Below, piece by piece: positions 52,901 through 64,000 of a stretch of DNA of 64,000 bases. Position 1 is the first letter of the stretch, and every line of letters begins with the position of its first letter. The DNA comes from Solea solea. Lineage: Eukaryota > Chordata > Actinopteri > Pleuronectiformes > Soleidae. Both the position numbers and the translations under genes were made by a program. The stretch covers positions 10,834,985 through 10,898,984 of the forward strand of contig NC_081146.1 in the NCBI RefSeq assembly GCF_958295425.1. The letters are read 5' to 3'. The notes beneath the pieces are model-generated. The model ran no database searches, was not told the origin of the DNA, and worked only from the letters and a program-made list of their open reading frames with translations.

Positions 52901-54786
52901 CTACACAGTTTGAGGAGGAACTGCAAGAGAAAAAGAAACACGGTTGTATTTTCAGCACGTGATGAGCCGTCATTATTGTTTCCAGTCATGTGAACTGACC
53001 CTCTTTCTTTGGAATTTCAGTAGCGGATGAGCTGGACCTGCAAACAGATATGAGGAAGAGAATGAGTGAATATTCATCTCATTTTTGATGAATCAAATGT
53101 GAATTGACTGGTTGTGCAGGACTGGTTGTGCATTTTAAAAGACTGTGGCCACAACGTCCACTCAGGGTGCATTTAATCAATTGTGTCCAGGATATCAGGA
53201 GCCATACACAGTTGTAGCCACAGGGTTAACTGGGAAATAACTACAGAGCTCATGAATGAAAAGTGAAAAGAAATGACAATGCAGGGTTTTTTTTTCTGTC
53301 CATTTCAAACAGCAGCTGTTGTCTTTCTTGTCAAACAAGCAGCATGCGATAAGCTGAATACACACTGCCCACTCACAACCAACACATACCGAGTGTGTCA
53401 TTGAAAAAATAAAACAATGCCTTTCAAGAACAAGCACCGAGATACAGAGAATATCAAAGCTCTGCCCACATGTGATTTGTCACGGAAGGTTTGCTGTGAA
53501 CTCTGATGTGCTGGTCGTTTGGGCTTGTGTTTTCAGAGCAGGGAAAGAGCAATAAGAGAAGAGGCTTCCAGGGCAAAGCTGTAGAAATCTCAGTTTTAGT
53601 CAAGAAACAACGTTGACAATAGATATTTTTTTCCAGCAGACTGGTTGGGTATCCCAGGTTAAGTCAAAGTCATACAGCATGCACAGGCGTGTCATCCACA
53701 AGTCTTGAACAAATCTTACTTGGATGAGGATTTTACACATTTTGTGAATTTTTTACCTGTTTGAGGAACGATGGATTAGTCAGAAACATAAACTTTATGT
53801 TTATGTATTGATCAAGACTCAGTTTTTTTTGTTTTTATAGATACAATAAAATGAAGTCTGCACTTACTCAAGGCTATTAAAATGCCAGAGACAAACATGA
53901 TAATAGCAAGGACAACCCCTGTGGTCCGCAATGTCTCATAATCTATAAGGGACAAAACCGTACAGGGCTTCACCACACAGCTACTCTGGAGTTTATCATG
54001 GACCACAGTGAAAAGATATGTACACAGTGTAAATCTTACCGTAATCAAAATCACTTCTGTCTGTGAACATTGTTTCTGCAAAGAAACAGACAGATCAGTC
54101 ACACAGCAAATGCAAACAAAGTTACAGTTCATTTCAGCACAAAAGGACAGCAAAAGGCTTCACGGGTGTGTTTTTAAATCCTGCGCTCAGCAGCAATAAG
54201 CTTCACAGCTCTCGAGCTCTGCAGGATTGGCTCCTCGTCTCCTCAGGAGTTTTTCTGTCCCTCAACTGTGAGCTGCTCGATGCAGCATCTTTGCTCAGCA
54301 GAAAAGGATGCACCACGAAAAGTGGGTTACAAGCCAGCAGGACACAAGGTAATTATCACAGCGGCAAAGAAGAGAACTGGAGTAGTAAGAGAAACAAAAG
54401 ACTGACTGAAAATGTGCAAGCATCAGTGGGCTGTAGATTGCAGCTTGTGCCAATCTATCACATAGTCTCAGTCCATCAATCAATAACTGAACCGTCATTC
54501 CCATATGATTGTGCTGGCAGTTTCCCAGTTTTCTCTCTGCCACAAAGTCTGCTTTGTATTTAACATTAACATCTTTGATATTATATGAGTTCATTTCGAG
54601 GGATACTTTATTTAATTCACTGGTTTAAAACGTATACAGAGATCAGCAACCACAGTGCAGTAACTACATAAAGACGAGTTTTCAAAGAATGAGTTATTGT
54701 AATCTGCAGAGCATTTGGCAAGTTAGACAAACTGTATGTTGCACTCTTCAAAAAGAGTAAAGAGCAAACAAACCTGTGGTGGACAT
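52901..54786 (-). CDS. fxyd7: FXYD-domain Na,K-ATPase regulator, FXYD7-like
   Basis: Single-pass regulator of the Na,K-ATPase. Exons in reading order: 54774-54786, 54040-54075, 53868-53942, 53720-53756, 53000-53037 and 52901-52920 (72 aa; human FXYD7 is 80). The signature FDYDYETLR at residues 14-22 fits FxYD, followed by the transmembrane TTGVVLAIIMFVSGILIALS with the two conserved glycines. There is no signal peptide: the protein starts MSTTETMFT, a Thr-rich N-terminus as in FXYD7. After the membrane it reads SKKFTKCVK rather than KKCRC, then a Ser-rich tail ending PPQTV. A C-terminal Val is shared with FXYD7, where it matters for ER export. Tiny exons make each border dependent on phase, but all six fit. 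Confidence 0.83.
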
Positions 54787-55335
54787 GGCTGCACCGGCAG
54801 AGATGTGGAGGAACTGCGTCTCTCTGGAGCTAAACAGGCTGCTGGGTTGCAGTTGAAGAAGGAGGTCTGTGATCAGGACAGCCGGTACAGTATACAGTCT
54901 GCTCAGTTAATCTTCAGTGTACATTTAGCAGGGGCCCTCTGGTGGCCACAATAAAATAACAATGCATGCACAATGGTGCAGCCATGGGGGGGGGGGGAGG
55001 TGTGGTCAGTGAGCACTCTTCACAAAGACAAACCTGAAAGGGTGTGGACGAGAGAGAATTTTGCCACGTTAGTTAATAAAGTGCAAATAAATGAGTAGCA
55101 TAAGAACAAAAAAATAAAAATAAAAACAGTCGACTTCAAAATAGATAAGACAATTGGAGGATCATTTGTGATTTACCAAGTATCTTGTGTGGTCTCTGTG
55201 AAAGTATAAGGTGATAGGGTTCCTCTAATCTGTCTGCACATTGTTATTGGAGTTTCTTGCTTAAAGTTCTGGACATTTGTATTTTCACAGAAACGTGATT
55301 GTGCATGCTGAAAATACACCAGTGTGTATCTACTG

Positions 55336-55403
55336 TGTGCAGTGCAGTGCAGTACCGTGCAGTGCAGTGCAGTGCAATGCAGTGCAATGCAATGCAGTGC
55401 AGT
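55336..55403. repeat. Pentanucleotide TGCAG/TGCAA array
   Basis: About 13 units of AGTGC/AATGC, forming overlapping TGCA palindromes. Confidence 0.9.
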
Positions 55404-56483
55404 CAGCCTCCTCCTGCAGCTGCAGAGAGAAAATTAAAGCCTGCATTTGCAGCTTCTTCACCGACAAAATCGGCCGAGCTCACTACGGCAAGAAGATGTG
55501 ACGCTGAACAGCACTGTACGAGGAGAGAGGAGATCCGTAAAAATCGAGTGTAATGTGCATATTTCTTTCCTCCAACAGCTGCACAATGCAGCATAAATCA
55601 TTCACACTCTCACTGCTGGTAGTTACCACTGCATGTGTAACTGAACCTTCTGCAGTGTCAGCAGGTGCAGGAGTGCAGCATAGTACAAGGCTGTTTTCAC
55701 TTGTAATGGCAGGGACAAACACACAGTGATGTATTCAAAAAAAGGATTTTCACACAAAAATACAAAAGATAATCACACTATTGCTAGTCTACAACAAAGT
55801 TGCTACACTATCTAGTAACACTTATTGATGATACAAAAAAATAATAAAAAAGTTTCATAGTGTATATGGTATAGTATTGTAACATTTGTAAAAAAATTAT
55901 GAAATGAAAGCTTCATGTGTTCAAAGAAAGATTGTCCTCAGCTGTCCTTGTGGTATTTGCTGCCATCTAGTGGCATCACTAGAGGAGGTGAAAGAGAAGT
56001 CCTCAGCTTCCTCCTGCAGGGAGCACATTCACAGATATTTAAAATTATAATAAACTTAATACTACTAGTAGTAGTTCTACTAACAATAATAATGATCAGA
56101 ATTACACAGAAAATGTAACTTCAGCTCAGCTCACCGTGACCTCTTACAGGAACATTTCTGGCCTGTTTTGTGGAAAGAAAAACAAAGAGACAAATGAGTA
56201 CAAGCCAACATCATGTCAGCAGCATATTACATCAACTTTCTTCAGCTCTAAAAGAAAAGACTGTTCCAAGCTTTGATACTGTACCTGAATATAAATCTAT
56301 CAGGGACAACAATTAAGACTGCACATACAAGGGGGCCAGTGTGGAGGAGCCATTTTTTAAATGTATGCAGGACACCACATTGGTCAGTAGGTGTCATCAT
56401 TGTGCTCTGGGTTGTGTGTAGAAAGTTTTGCTCAACACATTATTGTATTAGAAAATGCCTGCACGTACTGATTACACTCTTTA

Positions 56484-56684
56484 AGTCTCGATTATGTTTA
56501 TTCAACTGAGCTCTTATAACCGCACGAGGTGGAAAGGCCCTGGATATTTTTTTTGGTGTGTCCAACTCAGTGTTCAAAGAAAGTTCAGACAAGTCTAGAC
56601 TGTATTTCTTTAACTGAGCTCTTATAAGAACACAAGCTGGAAACACGTTTTGGTGTGTCACGACTCGGCGTTCAAAGCAAGGTC
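56484..56684. repeat. Tandem duplication, two units of about 100 bases
   Basis: Unit 1 (56484-56590) and unit 2 (56591-56684) share AACTGAGCTCTTATAA, then TTTTGGTGTGTC and GTTCAAAG in the same order. Unit 2 is about 14 bases shorter. Confidence 0.75.
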
Positions 56685-58929
56685 GTCCACTTCCTCTGGG
56701 GCAGCTGCCATCCTATCCCCAGCTAGTGACAAGTGGGCTGACTCGAGGTGACTGAAGGCAACACATGGCTTGTACCACACTCATTTCCACACCCTGTGCG
56801 ACCGCACTTGGTTGGCATGACGACTCACATAAAAATGGTAACAAATTGTGGACTGAGAACCTCCCGAGTCTTCCAAACATTTAGATCATGAAACAAAGCA
56901 TTCGGAAATAAATAAGAGCTGTTTCAAAAAGAGTATCATGCTTTTAGGCTGTGACGTGCTGGGTGTGGACTGTTTATGCTTATCACTCTTTAATAACATG
57001 ACCTTCCTTTTGACAGTGTTTACATTTGGAAACATCATGTGTAGGTGAGAGTGGTGCCTTAGAGGGTAGCCATGATCAAGTCTCTCAGGGCGTGACACTG
57101 ACAATTTGTTTGGGTGAGAAGACGACAAAAACACATTTGTACAACACACATCACAAACGCAATGGTCAAGACAGCTGCCCTTAAATAATCGAGTTACTTC
57201 CTGGTCATTCAAAAACAGGAAGTAAAACGTTTTCCTGGCAAAGCAACTGTAAGTATTAATAATGAGCATGTGGTCGAGAATCAAAATGACTGACCTCATA
57301 GAGCTCCAGATGTCACCACAATGTTGGCTGGAAAAGCTTCTGACGGCACCAATGGCTTCAAGCTGACTTGAAAGTATGGACTGGAGTATGGAAACAGCCA
57401 AAGCAGACGATATTCCGGGCCGGCAACATTACAACACTTTCTGATAAACTTTCCCTCATTCTACCCATGGAGAATTCTTACACATCACAATGAAAGCACG
57501 TAACATCAACAATCATCCATCCACATTTGCAGCTTTGGGGACACTTCAGAGAAACGTACCATAAAATGATCATGCCCCTTACTTTGGGCACCACACTACT
57601 TATCTTCAAAGAAAAGAGATGACACGACCTCTTGTGCCTTTCCCATAAGCTTACAGTACTGTGCAAACTGACTGACACTTTTAGCAATGCTGTAATGACC
57701 GTACAGCATCATTCTTTCTCAATCACTTTATTAGAACAATGTTGGAAAGACATAATGCAGTTTTAAAAGTACTAGCATGTTCAGAAAATAATAAAAACTA
57801 CTTCTACAGGTTGTCTACTGCTTGTTTAGTGTGACCTACAGTTACACTTGAATAGCACAACCCTGGCTCTCTTAGGCCAGTCTAGTGCTTTAGCAGTCAT
57901 CAAATGCCTTGAGTCAACCTCCAACTCCCTAAAAGCTGGTACAGGGCAAGATTTTACTGACATCAGAGCGAGGCTCACTCAAGGCCTCTACCTCAAGCTC
58001 CTTTAACCTGATTTCCTTTTCAGCCTTTATTTCAAATGTGTGTATTGTAACTTGAGGTCATACGTTTTTACAGTACAACACTAAACCCTGGGCACAAAAT
58101 ATGGTGAAATAACAGGAGGCACCTCATGGTTAGTAACCTCTTGCTGAGGTGTGGCTTGTGCAGGCTGCTGCTACTCATCAGCAGGATTTACAAGAACCTT
58201 CTACTAAATCAGATGTTCCACAATTGCACCTTTAATGTCCCTTTGAACACATACATATTCACAAGTGTGTCAATACAATACATAACAAGTCATCATTATG
58301 ATATGAATCAACTTTGTCAAAACTGGGACAGCCAGTTTGTCTCCATATGCAACATACGCTCACAATCCTATCTTAGAATCATAACTAGTGATTGCATTGG
58401 CTCAAAAAAAAAAGATTCCGCGATCATCCCCGATTTGTGTTACATCCCCTTTCAAACTAAAATTAAATAAGGACACACACACACACGCGCAACAATCAAC
58501 ACATAATGGATGAATGTATGATTTGATGTAGAATTAAAGTAAATGAACACAGGTTCCTTGAATGTGTGGGTGGGCCTGACAAGTGACACGTTTTAAAGAC
58601 CCATAGAAACAATGAAACAAAACTCTAGTCTAACTTAACTAACAAGTGGCTGTGAGTAAAACAAAAAAACATCTAAATGTGTGAAAAGGTGTACAGGGTA
58701 CCCTCGTCTTCCCTTATGTTCTGATCCTACCACCACAACAACTACATTTTAACAAAGATAGAGTTTCAGCAACACATGTGCAGGGCAAGAGATCAAGCCT
58801 GTATAGAAGTGAAGAATATGGGATGGGGTTCTCTGACGAAGACTATTCATTTTAAGACCTGGCTGGTGATTGGCTCTCTCAAAACTCTGGGAAACAATGG
58901 TCATCTCACCAGTCCCTGAAGCGGTGCGT

Positions 58930-61900
58930 TCACATTTTGTCACAGCCTGGGCGCCCAACCACATGCCAACTGTGACCGAAAGCTTCTGGTGCAACAACTT
59001 TGTCACCATTCTTTGGAATCAGGTCATCTTGCGATTTGCCGTTGTAGTTGCCACAGAGGCCGCAAACGGCTCCCATGTAGTTGCTTGGCAATGTCACAAC
59101 CACAACACTCTTCTGGTCGAAGGAGACTTGGAGGCCAAAGTTTGTGGTGACAACAGCATTGGGGCCCTTCTTAAATGCAGATATCTGCCCTCCTGCCAGG
59201 TTGATGGGCAGTTTGACCATCTCTGTATTCACCTGGAGGAGAACATATTATGCCATTTATAAACAGAGAGAACTATCACCAATTGACTCAAACAGTTACA
59301 AATTAAATCCTGTGCAGTTCCTACCATGATCTGGTCCACGTGTGTCCTCGTAATAACAATGCTGAGGGAATACACCTTGATCTCTACTAACTTGGTGTAG
59401 GAAACTACTTTGCTGCCACGGTGATCATCCTCCACAAATACTTCAAAGGGCACCAACTCTGGTCTCTTGGAGCAGAGTGCAACAAGTTGGTACATGCATG
59501 TGCCCTGGTAGTCAAACCTCTTCTTGTCAAAGGTTGTGTAGTGTGGGTCTCCTGAGGCCTTGCATGTGCTGTATGAGACTGATTCACATGTTCTTATGCC
59601 ATCAACCACCTGGCACAGTGTCCCTGCCCCACAGCCTTTATTCTGGCAGTCTACTTGTCTTTTTCCAGGGAGGCATTTACACCAGCTCCGGCAGCCCTGA
59701 TCAGCCCAGAAGGACTCCCCAGCAGGGACATATCGTCCTTCATAGGTGCAGCCACACTGGTCAGCAGGTACACACTGACCTCCACTCAAAACAAAGCCTG
59801 CATTGCAGGTGCAGGTCTCCAAACATGGGCGTTTGCATTTGGAGGGAGCATTAGGATCAGAACAGGTGACAGGACAGGCATTGCCACAGAGCTCATAGTG
59901 ACTGTTGGCTGGACATTTGGCAGCTTTAGGGGTGTAAAGAAGAATATTGTGTGATCAATGATCTTATCAACAATCAAGATAGAAATGTGCTAATTTTATG
60001 ATTTATTTTTTACTTACGGCATTCTGACACTCTTCTCCAGTCTTGAACCTGAATCCCCGCACCCTGGCAGGCATCAGCATATGCCTCCAATGCCTGACAA
60101 AGGAAAAGATGATTGCCACCGCCCATGCAAACGTCATATTTGCAGTTCTCCAGGTATGTATGTGGGTCAATGATGGAATGGCATTTGCTAAATGGCCCAT
60201 TTACTACAAGTGTGATAAGCCCACAGAACGAGTTCCCCTCCCACTCCTTCATCAACTTGTCTTCACACTTTTCACACCCACCCACACAGTCATCGCTGCA
60301 CAGAGCGTCTTTCACCAGCCCCGGCACCTTCCAGCTGCGACCAAAGGCCACAGCCCCACGTGCCTGTGTGCCAGAGGGTGTGGTGAAATCATCATTGGGG
60401 TTGCCATTGAAATTGCCACAGAGACCACAGGTCTTACCAGCGAAACTGCTGGACAGAGTGACAATGAGCTGGTGGTTCCAGTCATAACGCACAGTCAGGC
60501 CAAAGTCAGTCTCAATGAGCACAAAGCGACCACTGTGACTCATAACAAGTTTGTTGTTGTTCAAGGTTACAGGCAAATTCCACACGATGTTGTCAATCTT
60601 CACAAAGGAAAACAGAAAATACATCATAAAGGTATGAAATCAATAAATGATCAAGGATGCAGTTTAATGCTCCATGCAAAGAAATACAGTAGAAGAGAAA
60701 AAGAAAAGAAAAATAATTACATTAATAAAACAATATTCATTTTGGAAAAGAGGAAAAGAAAAATCTTACCCTCACACGACCTGTCTCAGACCGAGCTACT
60801 GTGATGGACACGTCATACACCTTCACTGTGACCAGGGCGACATAAGACACCCTGAGGCTTCCCCTATTCTCATTCTGGGCAAGGACCTCAAAGGCTGGGG
60901 AATCATTCTTTCCACAGTTTTTGGCAAAACCATAAGTGCAGGTACCCATGAAGTGAAAGTGTCGACCGTCAAAGGTATGGTAGTGAGGATCTCCCTTAGC
61001 CCAGCAGGTGCCGGGCAAAGCGCTTCTCACTAAAAATACAACAAAATAGATAAATATCAAGTCAAGTCACATAGAGTTTATTATAATTTTTACAATCAAC
61101 AAGTGTAGTGTGTGTTTCTTACCTGGCTGTAAACATTGTGCCGGAGCACCATAACTGTTCCTGTTCTTGAATGCTATGCTGTAAAGAGCAAAGCGGGAGT
61201 CGGAGCTGTACACAGCTTGTCTACCACTATGAGAAATCTGGGTCCATGAGAAATCTGTCCCTGCAACCGTTTCCCACTTGACATTACGAGGCAAACTTCT
61301 ACCATCGATACGCAGCTTTCCCAATGCACTAGTCCGCGCCACAACCAGGGCTTGATTGTCAAACCCTTTGAAAGCCTCTAGCGAGTAAGAGGTGCAAAAA
61401 CGGTCTGTGGACAGGATGGTCATCAAGAAAGGGTCATAGTATTTGAGCAACCCGAACGATTTGCCATTGAAGAACATGAGGACCTGAATGCCTTGATCAG
61501 CCTGAATGAACACTGTCTTCTTTTTTTGGGACTTGATTGTCACTGTCTGCCCACTGATCATTTTAATCACCTGTTCAGTGTTGCCATTTCGGACAGTAAC
61601 CTGGGTGGCCTGGGAAGCCTGGATAATAACACTATCATATTTGTCCTGGAGTGTCAGGGGAGGGACAATGAAGCTGGATCCCCAGCTGCTGACAGGCAGT
61701 AGTTGCTCGTTAACATGGTCACATCTTGAGAATCGCCAGGTGCAACTGTGACCTGTGAAAACAGCAACAGGGTACTGGGAGGAAACCCTGCTGCCAGAGA
61801 GGTCATCCGTGCTCTGGAGCTGGATACTCTCATATGGCTGGAGATCTATTACCATTTGAGCGCCCTTCTTATAGACATGATGCTGGAACACGATGCGCCC

Positions 61901-63150
61901 TTGTGTTAAAATTTCAATTCTGTTTCTCTGTTTTCCATTTGTCACAGAGAACTCTTTAAAGGTGCCACAGGTGGGTTGACCAGGGGTGAAGATGAAATAT
62001 TCATTACCCCATTCAGTGGTGGGATACACCAAAGAGGTGTCAGCTGTGTATAACTTGTAGTTGAAAGAAGTCACAGCCACAAGTGCTGAGGCTTCAATGC
62101 GCACTGAGTTGGGAGACTTCACGGAGCCGTACATCTCAACTTGGGCAGGGAGAGATACAGTGACCCCTTCTCCAGCATTGAGAGTTTCTTCTTGCCTGAA
62201 TTTTAAGGGCGGCACAGACACTGTCACTTTAGTATTGGCCTCAACAGCAGTGATATAGAGCCGATGGCTCGGGGTTTCATAATCTTTAATCCAATTCTGC
62301 ATGAATGACAGGACAAACTCCCTGCCTACGAATTCAGTGGACGATGGACCTGACAGATGGAAGCAAAGAGACAGAAAAACACATGTCAACAAAAAGAGTT
62401 CTCCTTAAGCAAAGCAGTCAGGAACAAAACGGTGTTTCACATCGAAGAAGACAATATGCCAAAAAACTAGGAAATGGATTATGTGCCAAGTTAAGCCAAG
62501 GCAACGGAAGGAGTCAGACGAGCGAAACAACCTTGGCTGGAGACATATTTGATTATAGGAGCAGTGCAACAAAACAATATGACACTAAAGAGAAAGCAAC
62601 TGAAAAATGGCTTAATTCAAGTCAAAAGCAGGCTTGAATGACTGACTGTAAAAAAGAAGCTTTCTTTCAATCTCCATTAAAAGAGCTTTAGACTGAGGAA
62701 AATACTCTCAGAAGCACTCAATAAGTCACTTTTGCAGACAATATAATTGCATAATTGAAATATAATATCTGTGAAAATAACTCAGTCAGGGCCTAGGGGA
62801 TTTGGATTACATCCCTGTGTCTGCAATTCATTATAATAGTTTAAATTTAATAGCAGGTGAAAATAAATCCCTAACAAAAACACATGTCTATCTAGTTTGT
62901 GCCGCACTCTCAAATTCTTAACCTGTTTAACGACTTGGATTAATTTCCTCAAATTCAGCAATAACTTGGCTTTATCTCCTGATGGGGATTTCACTAGGTT
63001 TGAAGAAATATATTTAAATGCCTAAACTTAAAGCACACCTTGCACAGTGTGACAAAAAAAGAAAAAAATAGGCATATGACAAAATATATATAACATATAC
63101 TTACAGCTGAGTAAAGCTCCCAAAGCACAAAGCAGCAGCAGAGTACCCAT
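58930..63150 (-). CDS. IgGFc-binding-protein-like secreted protein, short form
   Basis: FCGBP-type mucus protein. Exons in reading order: 63105-63150, 61123-62349, 60770-61029, 60018-60597, 59325-59923 and 58930-59232 (1004 aa). Domains: signal peptide (MGTLLLLCALGALLS), IgGFc-binding N-terminal domain (about 16-424, one large exon), first VWD (GTCWAKGDPHYHTFDG; CGLCGNFNGNPNDD), C8-like Cys-rich part, TIL (CPANSHYELCGNACPVTC), then a second VWD (CKASGDPHYTTFDKKRFDY; CGLCGNYNGKSQDD). The frame stops after GRPGCDKM, before any second C8/TIL. Human FCGBP has over ten VWD units, so this is a truncated or minimal relative. No VWD exon is seen downstream to 54 kb. A donor-like AT/GTGAAC overlaps the stop, leaving a small chance of continuation. 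Confidence 0.88.
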
Positions 63151-63724
63151 GGCTGAAAGACAAAATAAAAAAATCCGATTTTATTTGAGTTGTATAAATG
63201 CAACCCTTTGACCAGAAAGACCAAGTGAATCTTCTGAGAGCATGACGAATGTTTTTCGTGACATCCTTTTTTATGTTCTAATGGACAAAAACTAAGCCAA
63301 TCAAATACCGTGAAGCTGAGGAAATCCTATCAGTTTATAAAAAAAAAAAACATTCCTCTAAAACAAATTAAGGCAGAACCTGGTAATGACATGTAGGTCC
63401 TGCTGTAGGTTGACATAGGTGTGGTCCAGTACCAACCACGACTGCTTTGACGGTTCTTTAATCCAATATGTTGACAAAGCATCTTAAGTACTTATCAAAC
63501 TCAAATATTGAATTGGCATTTACTCATAGTCATGTTAAGCAAGCCTCTAGTTACTGTAAACCCATGTTGTGGGTTTAAATGAAGCCGTGCCCTAATCTTC
63601 TGTTGGATCATAATCCACATTAAACAGAAACGACCTTTTTGTTGGATACTTGTTCGAATGACAACGTGATGATGAAAAACAACAAATACCCTAAAAAGTT
63701 CACAAAGACATAACGTTAACTTAC
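63151..63724. other. fcgbp-like promoter region or intron of a host gene
   Basis: The initiator ATG of the fcgbp-like gene follows an AG (TTTCAGCC ATGG), so an upstream 5' UTR exon is possible. No coding exon is seen here. Confidence 0.4.
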
Positions 63725-63865
63725 CGGTCCAGTAGAAGCAGAGCCACCATCGATGTTCACTCTGGCCTTGGATCGCCCTGCATCAGCCTTTTTCTTGGCC
63801 GCAGCGTTCCCAAAAACCGTCTTCCGTTTGCGACCGACACCTGTTGTTGGCACTTTTTGTGCCAT
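63725..63865 (-). CDS. First coding exon of an unidentified basic protein (partial)
   Basis: Open from ATG at 63865 for 47 codons to a clean donor (GGACCG followed by GTAAGT), phase 0. It encodes MAQKVPTTGVGRKRKT.. with the basic clusters GRKRK and AAKKK, and ends VNIDGGSASTGP. The basic clusters suggest a nuclear protein. CpG content is high, as for a first exon. Joining it to the fcgbp-like exon at 63150 would read that exon out of frame, so its remaining exons must lie elsewhere or in introns to the left; I could not find them. I do not recognise the family. Confidence 0.55.
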
Positions 63866-64000
63866 AACGTTGCTGCAACTGTCTCGTTGGATTTAGAAAG
63901 ATAGCATAAACTCTGGCGTTGTTTTCTATGCATGCGCGAGTAGTGCACAAAGAGGGGTACGGGGAGGGGGCAGATGGCAGTTTGATTGATGCATCGCGAT

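Larger units (their letters stand above)
54787..58929. other. Spacer between fxyd7 and the fcgbp-like gene
   Basis: No gene recognised in 4.1 kb. It holds a poly-G run (54987-54998), a TGCAG-type array, a local tandem duplication and the fcgbp-like 3' UTR; TTTATT near 58024 is a minus-strand polyadenylation signal. Open frames here lack family resemblance. Confidence 0.5.

Noticed and set aside
56886..57401. Minus-strand 171-codon frame
   Set aside because: No domain, ordinary intergenic composition, no splice partners; long by chance.
60043..60804. Plus-strand 253-codon frame
   Set aside because: Antisense shadow of fcgbp-like VWD exons.

Overview
The window is nuclear DNA of a ray-finned (teleost) fish. 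The genes are vertebrate families with small GT-AG introns. The intergenic DNA carries repeat types common in teleosts: an L2/CR1-type non-LTR retrotransposon, a Tc1-like relic, miniature inverted-repeat elements and SINE tails. No bacterial, organellar or viral genome segment is seen. All exon models below were read by eye from splice sites and reading phase; in every full gene the exon lengths add up to an intact frame.

Layout. 1-11.7 kb: no convincing gene, only repeats, two CpG-rich patches and MITE-like elements. 11.7-15.5 kb (+): kcnk5-like (TASK-2) two-pore K+ channel, five exons. 16-26 kb: a paraoxonase neighbourhood with one intact nine-exon gene (-), a broken second copy cut by an L2-type retrotransposon, a third small fragment, and further local duplications. 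26.8-31.2 kb (-): csnk2a1, the catalytic subunit of casein kinase 2, twelve coding exons; its 5' noncoding exon and probable promoter lie near 33.7 kb. 34.3-35.5 kb (+): an unrecognised eight-exon gene for a 96-residue secreted acidic protein in which all introns after the first are phase 1. 36.5-37.2 kb (-): tyrobp (DAP12). 40.1-40.8 kb (-): hcst (DAP10). 43.7-51.1 kb (+): nfkbid (IkappaBNS) with a long N-terminal extension. 52.9-54.8 kb (-): an fxyd7-like Na,K-ATPase regulator. 58.9-63.2 kb (-): a short IgGFc-binding-protein-like (fcgbp-like) secreted protein. 63.7-63.9 kb (-): first coding exon of an unidentified basic protein.

How the genes relate. tyrobp, hcst and nfkbid sit together as in mammals (human 19q13.12), and FXYD7 and FCGBP are also 19q13 genes in human, so the right half is a conserved linkage block. 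tyrobp and hcst are the two transmembrane signalling adaptors of activating immune receptors: DAP12 signals through an ITAM, DAP10 through a short tyrosine motif. nfkbid is a nuclear modulator of NF-kappaB. The left half (kcnk5, paraoxonase, csnk2a1) comes from other human chromosomes and has no evident functional link to it.

Points worth most attention: the unrecognised secreted gene at 34.3-35.5 kb; an N-terminal region of nfkbid that resembles the OCT-coactivator (OCA) peptide; the kcnk5 channel with Asn at position 245 and Asp at 77, where TASK-2 has its intracellular pH sensor and its glycosylation site; an hcst tail reading YMNV in place of the PI3-kinase motif YxxM; and the layered duplications around the paraoxonase gene.
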